Notes: generated by a model from the letters alone, not told the origin. A stretch of DNA of 31,770 bases from Chara braunii (GCA_003427395.1 BFEA01000477.1:1005131-1036900); one strand, 5' to 3'. Numbered from the stretch's first letter, positions 1 through 10,660 are shown. Translations and numbers: made by a program.

Positions 1-102
1 TACTTCCATAGGTTGGATGAGCAAAATCGAATGAATCTTCCCCTAGACATGGAAATATACACTGCCACACTTTAAACGGCAATTTGAGACCACCTCTGGG
101 GT

Positions 103-260
103 GAGTTCCCATTAGCAAAGACAGTCGGGATAGATATCCTGAATCTGGACGTGTTTTAAGCAGAGATGCCGAAAAGCAGTTTAATCTCACATTCCTCACC
201 TTTCCACAAACAAGTCCAGATTCAGGTGTTCAATCCAATCCTCTGTGCTAGTGGGACCTC
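103..260. repeat. Foldback (MITE-like) inverted-repeat element 1
   Basis: An 18-nt arm at 139-156 (CTGAATCTGGACGTGTTT) is matched in inverted orientation at 208-225 with one mismatch. Outer arms at 103-116 and 247-260 (GCTAGTGGGACCTC, with the left arm differing at two positions) also pair. The element could fold into one hairpin of about 160 nt. The same two boxes recur at 841-1033, so this is a repeated family. There is no coding capacity. A target site duplication is not evident. Confidence 0.55.
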
Positions 261-566
261 CCCCCTGGAGGTGGGATAAAAAAGGGTCCACTCATGGCCC
301 CCCAGGCTGCTGACAAAATGGTCACCAAAAAGTACATTTGGGTAGGGGGCCTCTCCAATGTGACCCGAAAATGGCCTCAAATTTTTTATCATTATTATTT
401 TTTTAAACGGACTCAAATTTTGGGAGGTCTCCGTGTCAGTATGCCGTCGGAAACGTTTTGCACATTTTGAGAGTAGTGCAGAGAGGCCGTATGTGCCATG
501 TGGTATCACGCGGGGCTCTGCAGAGTGGGGGCAAGTCCGTCTTTGGGTTTGCAACGCACGCATGCC

Positions 567-650
567 CGAATCTGGACGTGTCTGTGGAGAGCTGCAGGTG
601 ACAAATTCAACACAACTTTCTACACATAGACACAAACACGTCCAGATCCG
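567..650. repeat. Inverted repeat of the same foldback family, core only
   Basis: The arm at 567-586 (CGAATCTGGACGTGTCTGTG) pairs with 631-650 at 18 of 20 positions. The core is the box seen in the elements at 103-260 and 890-1033, but the outer GAGGTCCCACTAGC boxes are missing here. Confidence 0.5.
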
Positions 651-840
651 TGGGTGCATTAAGGTAATTCAAAACTCAACGCCGCTACTGACACTTGGCC
701 ACTGTTTGCATGCTATATTTGCATGGCTGTTGCATGCCCAACCAATTCAATCACGTGTCGAATCTGTTTTTTTTTCACAAAATCTCAATTGCATTATAAA
801 AGTAACAAGAGGCAGGGGTCCTCACAATTCAACCCGGGCT

Positions 841-1033
841 GAGGTCCCACTAGCAAAAAGGATAGGATCGAGCTCCTGAATCCGGGGGCGAGGTCCCACT
901 AGCCGCGTTGAGTTTCCTCAACTCCTGAATCTGGACACGTTCGTGAGATGTGCGGTTGAGAAAACTCAACGTGATTTCTGCAAATATCCACAGACACGTC
1001 CAGATTCAGACGTTGACGCTGCTAGTGTGACCT
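841..1033. repeat. Foldback element 2 with duplicated outer box
   Basis: GAGGTCCCACTAGC occurs at 841-854 and again at 890-903, and a diverged inverted copy starts at 1021. Inner arms are CTGAATCTGGAC at 924-935 and its exact reverse complement at 998-1009. Two small perfect hairpins lie between: GTTGAG-TTTC-CTCAAC at 907-922 and GTTGAG-AAAA-CTCAAC at 955-970. Confidence 0.5.
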
Positions 1034-1090
1034 GGACCCGGATATGTCTTAGAGTTGGACCCCACAGGAATGCGGAAAGGAAGAATGTTT

Positions 1091-1168
1091 CCGCGAAACT
1101 GTTTCCGGGACCCCATCCGCGAAACTGTTTCCGGGACCCCATCCGCGAAACTGTTTCCGGGACCCCAC
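1091..1168. repeat. 26-bp tandem repeat, three copies
   Basis: Units at 1091-1116, 1117-1142 and 1143-1168 are identical except at the last base. Each contains GAAACTGTTTCC, which is itself close to palindromic. A degenerate partial copy follows near 1217. The repeat sits just before a long CA/GT microsatellite. No ORF across it looks like a real protein. Confidence 0.9.
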
Positions 1169-1310
1169 ATGCAGCGCAGGACGTTCTGGCAAAACTGAAA
1201 TGTCTTCCAAATACCGGTTTCCGAGACCCCACAACCCGCAAATAATGGCGTGGAAGAACGCTTTCCATCGTTTCCACATCATCCGGGGGGGTTGATGGTT
1301 TCATGCTCTT

Positions 1311-1311
<1 letters not shown>

Positions 1312-1387
<76 letters not shown>

Positions 1388-1456
1388 TGCACACAAATGT
1401 GTGAGTGTGTGTGTGTGTGAGCGTGTGTGTGTACGTGTGTGTGTGTGTTTGTGTGT

Positions 1457-1488
<32 letters not shown>

Positions 1489-1490
1489 TG
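1312..1490. repeat. (CA)n followed by compound (GT)n microsatellite
   Basis: An uninterrupted CA run occupies 1312-1380. After a short junction an interrupted GT-rich run continues to about 1490. The two halves are complementary, so the tract could fold back on itself. The open frames across it, encoding His-Thr or Cys-Val repeats, are artefacts of the repeat. Confidence 0.95.
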
Positions 1491-2405
1491 GAGTAAGCCA
1501 TGAAAAACATGTCGCAACAGGAAACGCTAACACCCCTCTTGATCATGCTCCGATTTAATACATCGGCACAACCCCCTTTAACCTTATCAGGCGAGCATGG
1601 GAATTACCCAGCCAATCAACCCGTCCTCTGGAATGCTACGTGACTTGCGCGGATCGTTGCTTATTCAGGTAGTTGCAAAAACAGACGACCAAAGGCATTG
1701 TCCTTGAGGGGTTCGGTAGCTTAGATAATAAATCCGTGTCGTGCTTTCGTGCCCTGTCTATTGGTACGGTCAACCAGAGGGTTTTAGTTGGTGAGGTTGC
1801 CTATTCTTTGTCCATCAGGTGAACGACCGCCAATGCTCAAATCGTCCTGCACGACCTATGGTCCTTACTTCAAAAATACTGCAACAGTAATGCACTCCGA
1901 ATGAATGGGAATCAATCATAGGTGTACTATGAAGCCATTATATCTGGGTAATAATTATTTAGGGCAGGAGAGGGGTTCAGGGGGCAGTGGAGCAATCAGC
2001 CGTCCAGGTCGAAGGCCAATTCCCCAAGCTGTGAGAGCATCCCCCCCGGCCATCATATGATTGATCAGTACTGCGTTTTATAGATCAGGAAGAGACTAAC
2101 TCTGAAGGAAGGTTCTAGGCACATTTGGGAGAAAAAAACGAATGAAGACGTAGAAGCATGGATAACAAAAAAATAAGGAAAAAATTAATAAGGACAAAAA
2201 AAGGGGAAAGATTCCAGGGAAGGACTTATCGCTATAGGATTTTGTAATCATCATCGTGCGCATCCGTGCAATCCCACAAGTGGTCGTCCGACCGGTGCTG
2301 ATATGGAAATCGGCAATCCTGGGGCCCGATATTACATGCGGGGTTGCATGGGCGGAATACACGAAAGGGCCGAACGCTTTCTCCGGGGAATAGACTAAGG
2401 GGACA
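1491..2405. other. Unassigned non-coding stretch
   Basis: No ORF with protein-like composition, no recognisable RNA gene and no long repeat are visible. Base composition is mixed, unlike the AT-rich DNA beyond 8.4 kb. Confidence 0.5.
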
Positions 2406-2428
2406 GGGGGAGGGGGAGGGGGAGGGGG
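2406..2428 (+). other. Perfect G-quadruplex motif (G5A)3G5
   Basis: Four runs of five guanines are separated by single adenines (2406-2410, 2412-2416, 2418-2422, 2424-2428). This satisfies the canonical four-run G4 pattern with one-nucleotide loops, which favours a stable parallel fold. No adjacent gene is identified to which a regulatory role could be given. Confidence 0.85.
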
Positions 2429-2472
2429 TAAAAGCATGTGCGGCTACGAGGATAACCCTCCGGGACATTACC

Positions 2473-3110
2473 CATTCTAATCCCGCACCGAGGTACTTCC
2501 ATAGGCAGTGGCCCGGCAGACGCCGTCGTGGAGATCGGCAGCTTCATCCTGGGCACTGCGCATGGGATTCCCTCGATATGGCAAGCGATCCTTCTTCAAC
2601 CGAAAAGTACGAGAACTGCACGAAAAAAACTGCAGGAAACCAAAACCCGGCCGAGGACACAACCGATTCATGGAAGTTGCATACATGTGTGCTTCCATCG
2701 CTACATCACATGCACTCAGAAAGCCAAATACTGCGGATGATACCCGTTAAAGAGAGCCGGGGGTAGAGATGCCAGGCGGGAGAGAGAGAGGGGAGATCAT
2801 TCATTCTAGCCCTGTACCCATGCAACACCATAGGCCGCAGCCTGGTGGAAATCGACGTGGAAATCAGCGATTCCCTCCCCTGGCGATGTGTGTGGAATTA
2901 CATCGGTATGGCGAGTGGTCCCGTTACAGCTGAAAGGTGTGAGATCTTATCTACATGCATTGCATGAAGCAGAGATACAAACAACAACCCAATCGGTCCA
3001 TGAGAGTGCCATATTACATACATGCGTGCACCATTCATTCAAGAAGCCAATCACTGTGGATGGTATCTGTCAACAAGAGACGGGGATGGAGAGGCGAGGC
3101 GGGAGAGAGC
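2473..3110. repeat. Diverged tandem duplication, period about 330 bp
   Basis: Unit 1 (2473-2790) and unit 2 (2802-3110) share an ordered series of similar blocks: CATTCTA at the start, CCATAGGC, CGTGGARATC, a TATGGC/TATGGCG block, CATACATG, AGAAGCCAA, and a shared AGGCGGGAGAGAG end. The open frames in the two units do not match each other, so this is probably a non-coding repeat. Divergence is substantial. Confidence 0.55.
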
Positions 3111-3268
3111 GTGAGAGAAAGAAAGGAGAGGGAGGTGAGGAGGTGAACGAAGAAGGGAGGGGGAGAAAGATATCGAGAGAGTGGGTAAGGGGAGAGAGAA
3201 AACAGGAAAGGAGGGGGAGGAGGAGGGGAGAGAGAGAGAATCATGGAAGGCAGGGGAGGGGGAGGAAA
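3080..3268 (+). repeat. Purine-rich (GA/GGA) tract
   Basis: Almost entirely A and G over about 180 bp, with GAGA and GGGAGG blocks. Such polypurine DNA can form triplex structures. The proline/serine-rich frame on the other strand is a compositional artefact. Confidence 0.8.
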
Positions 3269-4317
3269 TGACAAACTTTGGAAAAACGATTCGGTAAAAA
3301 AACTTATTAGATGCAAAAAAAAATATAATATCCCAATGGTAGTAAGTAGGTCCTCATCTGACAATACTGCCCCTCTTTCGGTCAAAGGGCTGAAGCAATC
3401 CACTCTTCCGACTTCTTCTCTGCACAATGCGCAAGCAGCACACGACTCATAACAGTGACAAACCCGGTTGCATCCCCAGAGGCAGCTCCGCATATTGTGG
3501 GAGGCTAGCCACGGCAACCAAGAGCAGGGAGGGTAGTGGCGATCGCTGAAGCGCTTTTCTGCCGCTAGCCACAAATACACGGCTTCATCAGAGGGGGACA
3601 CCTGCAATTCGTCACACATGCTTGGGTAGCTGAAGCTTGGCTGATGGTGGTGGCACCTGCAGATGCAGTAAAAAGGCTAAAAACGCGAGAAATGCTAGCA
3701 GCGCAATGAACGCGAGAAGCGCATAGACAGACAACTCAATAGCCACGCCGACTCTCTCCTCGTCCCTCTGCTCACCCTGCAACGTCATCGCCCCGAGTGA
3801 TAGCAGCTTACTCGCACACCAACGCAGTAGATTGAGGGGGAGGAATGAGAGGAGAAGACAAACGCACATTCCTTGCTCGTGCAAGCGCAGCGGTGTTCGG
3901 GCGACATGCGAGCAGACTCTCCTAACAGCAGCAGCAAAAAAAGACGCGATGCAAGCGCATGCGGGGGAAAGCGGGCAGATGACTATACCACGTCCTCGTT
4001 GTCGCCGATCAGTCGATCCACAAGGTCCTGATCCACCTGATAGTCCATGGCACACCTCGATAGTAGCCCGCAGCCGCTCCTTCGGTACCCTTCTGCCACC
4101 GCCCGTGAAACCAGAGCTCAAACAAAACCGGGCGAGCGTTTGGCCCGGCAAGTATACTCCGACCGAACAGAACGCCTGTGTTGCAATCGGAGGTGATGAG
4201 CCGACCTGGGGGTTCCCGGCCCTAAATAATCCTGGTGGTTCGTCATTATCCGAGCATCGCGGCGTGATCCGTCGTGGCCATCGAACCAAACAGTGGGCGC
4301 CAAGACCGAAAAAAGAG
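3269..4317. other. Unassigned stretch before an A77 run
   Basis: An open frame at 3832-4488 on the plus strand runs into the A77 tract as poly-lysine. I recognise no domain in it and its composition is not convincing as a protein. Because the region ends in a long pure A-run on the plus strand, it could be a retroposed sequence (SINE or processed transcript). I found no clear tRNA-like A/B boxes or target site duplication. Confidence 0.3.

Positions 4318-4394
<77 letters not shown>
4318..4394 (+). repeat. A77 homopolymer
   Basis: Seventy-seven consecutive adenines, preceded by a short A-rich run with single G interruptions. Either a retroposon tail or an expanded mononucleotide repeat. Confidence 0.95.
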
Positions 4395-4395
<1 letters not shown>

Positions 4396-5003
4396 ACGGG
4401 AGGAACCTGGAAACGACTATATATGCGCAAAAAAGAAAAAAGAGGGAAAACATACGGTGTAGGCGAAGGCGGCGAATTTCGAAAATAATATTTCAAAAAA
4501 AATGACAAATTCAAAGTGAGGATGCGTCAAGGGGGGTGAGCGGAACCGGTGTCCTAATTGTTGGAGGGGTATCCTTTTAGCAATGCGCCTCCAAATGAGT
4601 GCCAGATCCATTGTTTGCGTTTTTGTGCAGATTCGTCATGCCATTCCTCCATTTTGTGTAGTTGCCTTTCTGATTCGCGAAACGGTGCAATTAGCCGCGT
4701 GTGTATAAAGCGTCTTTTGACGGGCATCGTCTCTTATCTTTCCGATGGAGGCATTACTGCCCACTTTCGGGAGTCAATCCTTCTTGAAGAGGCGCGTTTA
4801 TTCGTCGTTTGTTGAAAAAAAAAAAAAAAAAAAACAGAAAAAAGAAAAGAAAAAAGGAAAGAAAGAAAGAAAGAAAAAGGAACCCCTTCTTTGCTTACTT
4901 TCCGTACCTCCTGTCCCCTCGACCTGTGGGTTCGTGTGGCTTACCAACCTCCAGCTGCTCCCCCTTCCCTTTTTCGTTCCTCTTATTCGTTGTAACCCCT
5001 GTA

Positions 5004-5006
<3 letters not shown>
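4395..5006. other. Unassigned stretch with A-rich tract
   Basis: Apart from an A/G-rich tract at 4815-4879 nothing distinct is seen: no protein-like ORF, no RNA gene and no internal repeat. Confidence 0.5.

Positions 5007-5052
<46 letters not shown>
5007..5052. repeat. (GT)23 microsatellite
   Basis: Uninterrupted GT dinucleotide run. Confidence 0.95.
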
Positions 5053-5053
<1 letters not shown>

Positions 5054-5291
5054 GAAGAATCGACTTGAGACCACACTACCGGTTGTTTTACGCCTTCGCA
5101 CCGGCGGCTGTTTACTTTATTTTCTTAACTCACTGCATGCAATTGTTTCGTTGATGATCGACATGTGGAATTCTTATGTGTGTCCCTTACTCAATCATTG
5201 GTCCGAACTCTCTGTCAGCAACACACGAACGTGGTGAAACACCAAAATAGGCTTCCCCTTGACACACCCACATGGACACCCCCCACACCCA

Positions 5292-5292
<1 letters not shown>

Positions 5293-5384
<92 letters not shown>
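5293..5384. repeat. C54 homopolymer followed by (CA)17
   Basis: Fifty-four consecutive cytosines (5293-5346), then TCCC, then a CA run (5351-5384). The C-run is poly-G on the other strand. Exact lengths should be treated as approximate because such tracts are error-prone in assembly. Confidence 0.9.
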
Positions 5385-5386
<2 letters not shown>

Positions 5387-7580
5387 CATACAAGGGTACC
5401 AGCGATGGATGGGCAGGGAGGCGAATGGAGACGGGATGGCTGGCCTCGCAAGAATAAGGACCTTTTGTGCCAACGTTGTCCTCCTCGTTCTCTTTCGTCC
5501 TACTCTGTGGCGGTGCTTTTTCTTCACGATGTCCTTTTTCCTTTTTTGTTTCTCTTTTTCGTTTTGTTATTTCTGTCTTTTTTGCTTTTCTTTTGTTTTT
5601 TTTTCTTTTTTCTTTTTTCTTTTTTCTTCTTCCTTTTGTTTTTTTTTCCTCCACTCTGTTTCGGTTTTTTCCTTCACTTTTTTCTTTTCTTGATTAAAGC
5701 ATTGCTCTAAAAAAAAACCGTGAACTAAGCCAGGACCATTTCCCATACCCTGTGGAATAGACCTCCCCGGAGAAGCAGGAGTAGGCGCCTATGGACTTAG
5801 AGAGCAGCTCACTCTTGGGTGGCGCCGAGGGATACTGGCCGGTGCGGGAGCCTCTGGCCGACGAGGCCTGTGGGGAACTTTTCCCTTTCGGACGTTGTCA
5901 TCTCGGTGGATTTGTCCTTTGTCCCTTGTAGCTCCACTACTTCCTTCGCTACTGTTTTTTCTTTCTTCCTTTTTTTTCTTTTTTTGCTGTTTTTTTTTTT
6001 TTACTTTTTTTACTTTTTCTTTTTTTCTCCGTGGTCGTCCCTTTCAGATTCGACTAACAGATTAACGCACTAAACGGATGGACAGCGCGGGGCGTACTAT
6101 ACGGGGTAAGGACAGGGACTATATTAGGATTAGGCACTTGGTTACTATTCATCGGTCCACCGAGCGATTAGTGACTCTGACAGCACGAGGAGCTTGGGGC
6201 AGTCCGGTGTTGCGGGAGCTTCGTGGGACGAAATACGGCATGGACTTCTTTGCCGAGTGGGACCAGGAGGAGGAGCAGCGTGAGGAGGAGGAAGTGGTAA
6301 CACACCTGGCGTGAAACCCTCCGTTTTGCCTTTCTGGCCAGGCTGGCCGTGCTTCAGCCTTGCGCTATGCACATCGCCGCGACATGCCCCGGTGCGACCA
6401 CCGGACCTTGCCATTGCACCTTCTCGCCTGCACTGAACGCATATCTGGCTCTGTTGCTCCTTCTTGCCTTGCTGCCTAACCTGGCCATAGCAGGCCTGCT
6501 CTTCGCCACATGCCTTTCGGAGAGGGTGCTTCTACGAGCTTCGTCGAAGTGTTTTGCGACGCTCATCGCTGGCACTAACTTCTTCGTTTCTCTCCTTCTT
6601 GCAGGCTGCTGCTGCCTATTGTTTCTACTTGCTGCGGCCAACTGGCCGATCGACGCAGGCGGTTAGTGCGCGTAATTGATGATGGAGTCCAAGATGGCGA
6701 CAGGGATGCGTCGCACGTCTTTTTAGCTTTTATTTCCTTTTTATCCTTCCTCTCCTTTCTCTACTTCATCTTTTCCCTCCCCCCCCCCCTTCTGTGTGGA
6801 TTCTGCCCCCCTTGCCCCCCTTTCGCCCCTTCCCCGAACCTCACCCCCCCTCCCAATCCTTCATTCTCCTCTCGTAACGCCCCCCCGCGCCCTCCCTCGA
6901 CCCCCCCGCCTTCCAAAGATCATGGAAGATGTCCTCTCTCTGATGACGCCCCAAATGGCATGGGGTAGAAAAGCGCTTTAGGGATTTGCCATGCCCTTCC
7001 TGCAAGATTCGGCGAGATGGTCTGTGCGGATACAGGAGCACATTGGACCTGGAGGAAAGAGCTGAAGCAGGATCTTCTTCCAGCTTCTTCCCCCTTCTTC
7101 CCCCTCCCCCCTTCTCCCTTCGTCATCACTTTTCGCCTTTCCCTTCTCTTGTTAGTCGTTGACGCAGTTACCTATGCGGATTTTGGCAATGGGGTGAACG
7201 AGGTTTGTCGTTTTTTTAAGCTATAATCGCATCCTTTTTTTCGCAAGATTTCTTGATATTATGTCCTTGTTTGGGTGGTGGTGGTGTCTACTTGGTCCTC
7301 TCTTCACCTCCCCCCGCTTCTTTTTATGAAAAATATGCCTTCCTCGTTACTCATTCTGCAGAAGTCAAGGGTTAAGAATCGATTTGGCATTTTTCCGAGT
7401 GTCGACGACATTGTACGTTTTGTGCGGACGCTACAATTTTCAAATTTCATAATCAAGAAAGAGGCTTCACCATAATCAAGAGAAATTGCGCCGCCGAGCT
7501 TCTTTCTTATTCTCTTTTCTCAACTTCCCTTTTCAACCTCATCTCCTTTGATTCTCGTTCTCTCCCCTCTCTTTCACCTA
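5385..7580. other. Pyrimidine-rich region with splice-acceptor-like sites; no confident gene
   Basis: Long T/C-rich stretches occur at 5505-5690, 5941-6050, 6720-6915 and 7074-7150. Several end in acceptor-like AG sites, for example CCCTTTCAG near 6047 and TTCTTGCAG near 6605. Between them DNA of more balanced composition could hold exons, including an acidic-tailed frame at 6078-6314 and a cysteine-containing frame near 6980-7080. None gives a product I recognise, and all frames are short with alternatives on both strands. A multi-exon host gene on the plus strand is possible but unproven. Confidence 0.3.
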
Positions 7581-7581
7581 G

Positions 7582-7825
7582 GAAGCTGCTACGGGCCTGG
7601 TTAGATCTGGCAGATTTCCAAGTCACCTGTGCCAACGATATTTCGGCCAACTTCTACTGCCTTGCCGTTTGCATCGCCTGCATCAACCGGATGTCTTCCT
7701 ACTCATGGGTGAAGAAAGGACTCATTTGTCTCACAACCAGTCTTTCTGCTCTGGCCACTTCTCCATTCCTCGCCTTCCCGATCAATGTTTTTTTCAAAGA
7801 GTTTTTCAATTCACTAGGAGAATAG
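7582..7825 (+). CDS. Candidate exon, unknown product
   Basis: A pyrimidine-rich tract ends in CTTTCACCTAG at 7581, a good splice acceptor. The following frame from 7583 is open for 80 codons to a TAG at 7823. It reads as an ordinary mixed protein (starting KLLRAWLDLADFQ) with a moderately hydrophobic central part (LICLTTSLSALATSPFLAF). I do not recognise a family. An overlapping frame is open to 7863, so the reading frame is not decided by sequence. There is no ATG at the start, so if real it would be a terminal exon. Confidence 0.22.
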
Positions 7826-8008
7826 GCGGTCGCGGGTCGACACCCTGCATCTTGAAGAGTTAGCAGATTGGGGACCCGGTTCCTGGTTTTGGTTTTTTAG
7901 GAAGAAGGTCTTAAGCAATCTCCTTCGTTACGTTCTTCACCCCCTCTTCCCCGTAGAAACATCCCCTCCCTTTAACCCGGATTTCCCCCATCTTTTCCTT
8001 TTCTCTAG

Positions 8009-8133
8009 CAACGGTGCTAAGAAGTGCTTCAGCTTCAGGGACGACTCTCGGCAGGATGCCGAAGAAGGCAGCCAAGCAACCTCCCCAACCCAGAAAGAAG
8101 AAGCCCGCTAAGTCCAAGATCGAGGAAGACTGA
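8009..8133 (+). CDS. Candidate terminal exon encoding a lysine/proline-rich tail
   Basis: The tract CCTTTTCTCTAG ends at 8008, a strong splice acceptor consensus. One frame continues for 41 codons to a TGA at 8131 and ends in a basic Lys/Pro/Ala-rich segment followed by IEED. A local ATG at 8056 would give a 25-residue basic peptide. An alternative frame (acidic/glutamine-rich) stops at about 8110. No family is recognised. The basic composition resembles tails of nuclear proteins, but that is only compositional. Confidence 0.2.
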
Positions 8134-10120
8134 TCTTCAGACCCCCCAACTCCACCTTCTCATCTTTCACTTCAACCACTCTTCTTGGTGACGAAGCCCC
8201 CCTCCAACCACTCGTCTCTAAATCAACCCGTCACCTCACCTCCCCCCAAGACTCCCATGCAGAAAAGGAAGCCCAATATCTTTAGGAATCTAGACCTCAT
8301 TTTCTCCATCTTATTCGTCTTCTTCCTCCTTCATTTGTTCACTCTCTTCCTCCTCTTTCCCAAGTCGGCTCGTCATCTTTGCTTGCCTTAATTGTTTCAA
8401 CTTAATAATTGTACCTATTCATGTAAGATGTTTTAAAACTTTTAAAAGACTGAAGGAGTGGTTTTTGTTATTTTAAGTGATGTATGCATTTGCCCGTTTT
8501 TCTACTCACCCTCTGAAATATCTTCATCTTTAGCCTTTTACTTAATATCTCGAGAAAAACCATTTTCGGTTTGCTTATCGTAGTGAGCAAAAAAAAAACA
8601 AAAAACAAAAATGATGTAAGAAAAATATGGAATGAAGATCGGTTCGTCAAATGCTTTCCTTATCTCACTCTTCATTTCACCAAACTCAATGCTCACTTGA
8701 TTATCGTAATCATCCTTAAGGCTCTTATTCCTTTGCTTGTCAATAACCTTTAATCAAAAGGACACTTGATCGTCATTCTCCACCAATCACTTATCACTTC
8801 TACGGAGGATTGATCTATGGATCTTAGATTGAATCATTCGATCTTCCGATCGCTTGATTCCTTATTCCATTCATAGTAATCTTATGGATGTCTTTTCAAC
8901 ATCAACTTCCCCAGTCAATATCACGGATGATCTTGTTTCTGGTTTTCGTCTTTATACTACACCGCACTTAAAAAAAAAAAAAAAAAAAAAAGCAGGAGCG
9001 ACTAGGCAACGATATGTGTGTTAAGGTTGGTTGTCTCTCATCACCATCTCTCACATGCATCACCACAGATATGTTTATAATTGTTCCTCGGTCTGAAATC
9101 TCAAAAAAAAAAAAAAAAAAAAACTGAAAATCAGACAGTAGTTACTTGGCAAGCACTTACGTGAAATGATTACTCAATTGTTGTTCTCGATCTTATCTGA
9201 TCACAACTCAATTGGGTAATCACTCATTTTTATCTTCAACCCTTTAATCAACAGTATAAATCTCTTCAATCATCATCCTCTTCTCCTGCCTCTCTTCCCT
9301 CGCACATTCATGTCCGTATCTCCACACTTCTTACTCAGCAGCATGATCTTCTTCTCTGCTCCTACCGTACTACGTTGCTTTATTCTCAGAAACCAAAAAA
9401 AAAAAAAAAAAAAAAAGGAAAAGAGGAGTGGTGAGGCAAATGATGTATGATGAATTTTAACCTTAGTGTTTGTCTTATGATTCCTCACTTGTTGTCCGCT
9501 AACTTTTTCTCGTATCTCAAATCACTAAACGTAGATTCTTCAACTAAGACCTATACTCAACTCAGTGAATGTCCTCAATCACCATTCTCCTCCCCGACAT
9601 TAACACCAGTTGCCTTAATTTCCACAAAAAAAAAAAAAAAAAAAAAAAACGGTGGCGCGTGGTGGCAACCGAGCACCCCTCCCTCCATTATGGTTATCTA
9701 CATCAAATCTACTCTACTGTCGTCCGATTGTTGGGATCATCGTCAACCCTCATTGCTTCACAAGTCTCTTCTTAAAAAATAATAATAATAATAAATAAAA
9801 AAGTTTGTTTATATTATCATTCGTTTGCTCAGCCTTTTGGATCTGCATACAGTTTTGACAACACCAATCAGATCGGTGAACCGATCTTCACTAAGGAAAC
9901 CATCACCTTTTAATCCGTCTGGAACTTTGTCTGCAATCGACTATCTGCTCTCTTAAAAATTATCCCTCATCACAAAAAGATTGACCAACCATCCTTTCTT
10001 GGGATCACCACACCAACCCGTTACCTCCCGACCTTTTCTTGGATCTTGATGCTTGCCCAAATCCAGAACACCCCTATAACGAAGAATTATCTCCTTATCC
10101 AGTCTGTCTATTTAATGTTT

Positions 10121-10122
<2 letters not shown>
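8134..10122. other. AT-rich non-coding region with interspersed A-runs
   Basis: No protein-like ORF is seen. Runs of about 20 adenines occur near 8970, 9103, 9395 and 9627, each roughly 150-400 bp apart, as if several A-tailed retroposed fragments lay in the same orientation. No terminal repeats or RNA polymerase III boxes were convincing. This DNA leads into repeat A and the DIRS-like element. Confidence 0.4.
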
Positions 10123-10169
<47 letters not shown>

Positions 10170-10180
10170 NTTTAATGTTT

Positions 10181-10268
<88 letters not shown>
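10123..10268. repeat. (AT)n microsatellite interrupted by one N
   Basis: AT dinucleotides occupy 10123-10169 and 10183-10268, with an N at 10170. The 12 nt just before the first run (10111-10122, TTTAATGTTTCA) recur directly after the N (10171-10182). The apparent two-part structure is therefore probably a contig junction with an unmerged overlap. Confidence 0.9.
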
Positions 10269-10270
<2 letters not shown>

Positions 10271-10298
10271 CCAAACTACGACGCAACGAAGGTTGGAC

Positions 10299-10422
10299 TT
10301 TGTAATTGCACTTGAGGGAAAAAGAGTCGATAATGCTGAATGAATATGACCTTCGTTTCGAGTCCGGTGAGGTTAAGTGGGGTGTGTTGCATTGGAGGGA
10401 TTGTCTGAAGTGCAATTACAAA
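10299..10422. repeat. Perfect 15-bp inverted repeat with 94-bp spacer
   Basis: TTTGTAATTGCACTT at 10299-10313 is the exact reverse complement of 10408-10422. The spacer contains GTTTCGAGTCC, resembling a Pol III B box, but no tRNA fold could be assigned. Could be a small MITE-like element or a structured RNA. Confidence 0.6.
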
Positions 10423-10660
10423 CTGTTTTTCGTGACTGCGCCGAAGTTACACCTTTATATATAATCATGCCGAAAGCAAGTCATGCAGAATAAAGCAATT
10501 TGTTACTCTCCAGTCTTCCTCGAATCTTTGTGGCAATCCACTTAAATTTTATTTGCGTACTCGTTCATGTGCTTGCAACCAACCCGTTATCTCATTTTTT
10601 CCCTTTTTTAACTCGACCTCACTCCAACCACTATCTTTTATGCTTTGCAAAAGAGCCACA

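Noticed and set aside
966-1546. Long His/Thr- or Cys/Val-repeat ORFs
   Set aside because: They are translations of the CA/GT microsatellite and have no protein-like sequence outside it.
3612-4514. 300-codon frame with a poly-Phe stretch on the minus strand
   Set aside because: Its middle is the A77 run read on the other strand; the remainder matches no domain, and a competing frame covers the same DNA.
5165-5710. Poly-Pro / poly-Phe ORFs
   Set aside because: Products of C54, CA and T/C-rich tracts.
10330-10385. tRNA gene suggested by GTTTCGAGTCC
   Set aside because: No acceptor stem, anticodon arm or A box could be placed around it.
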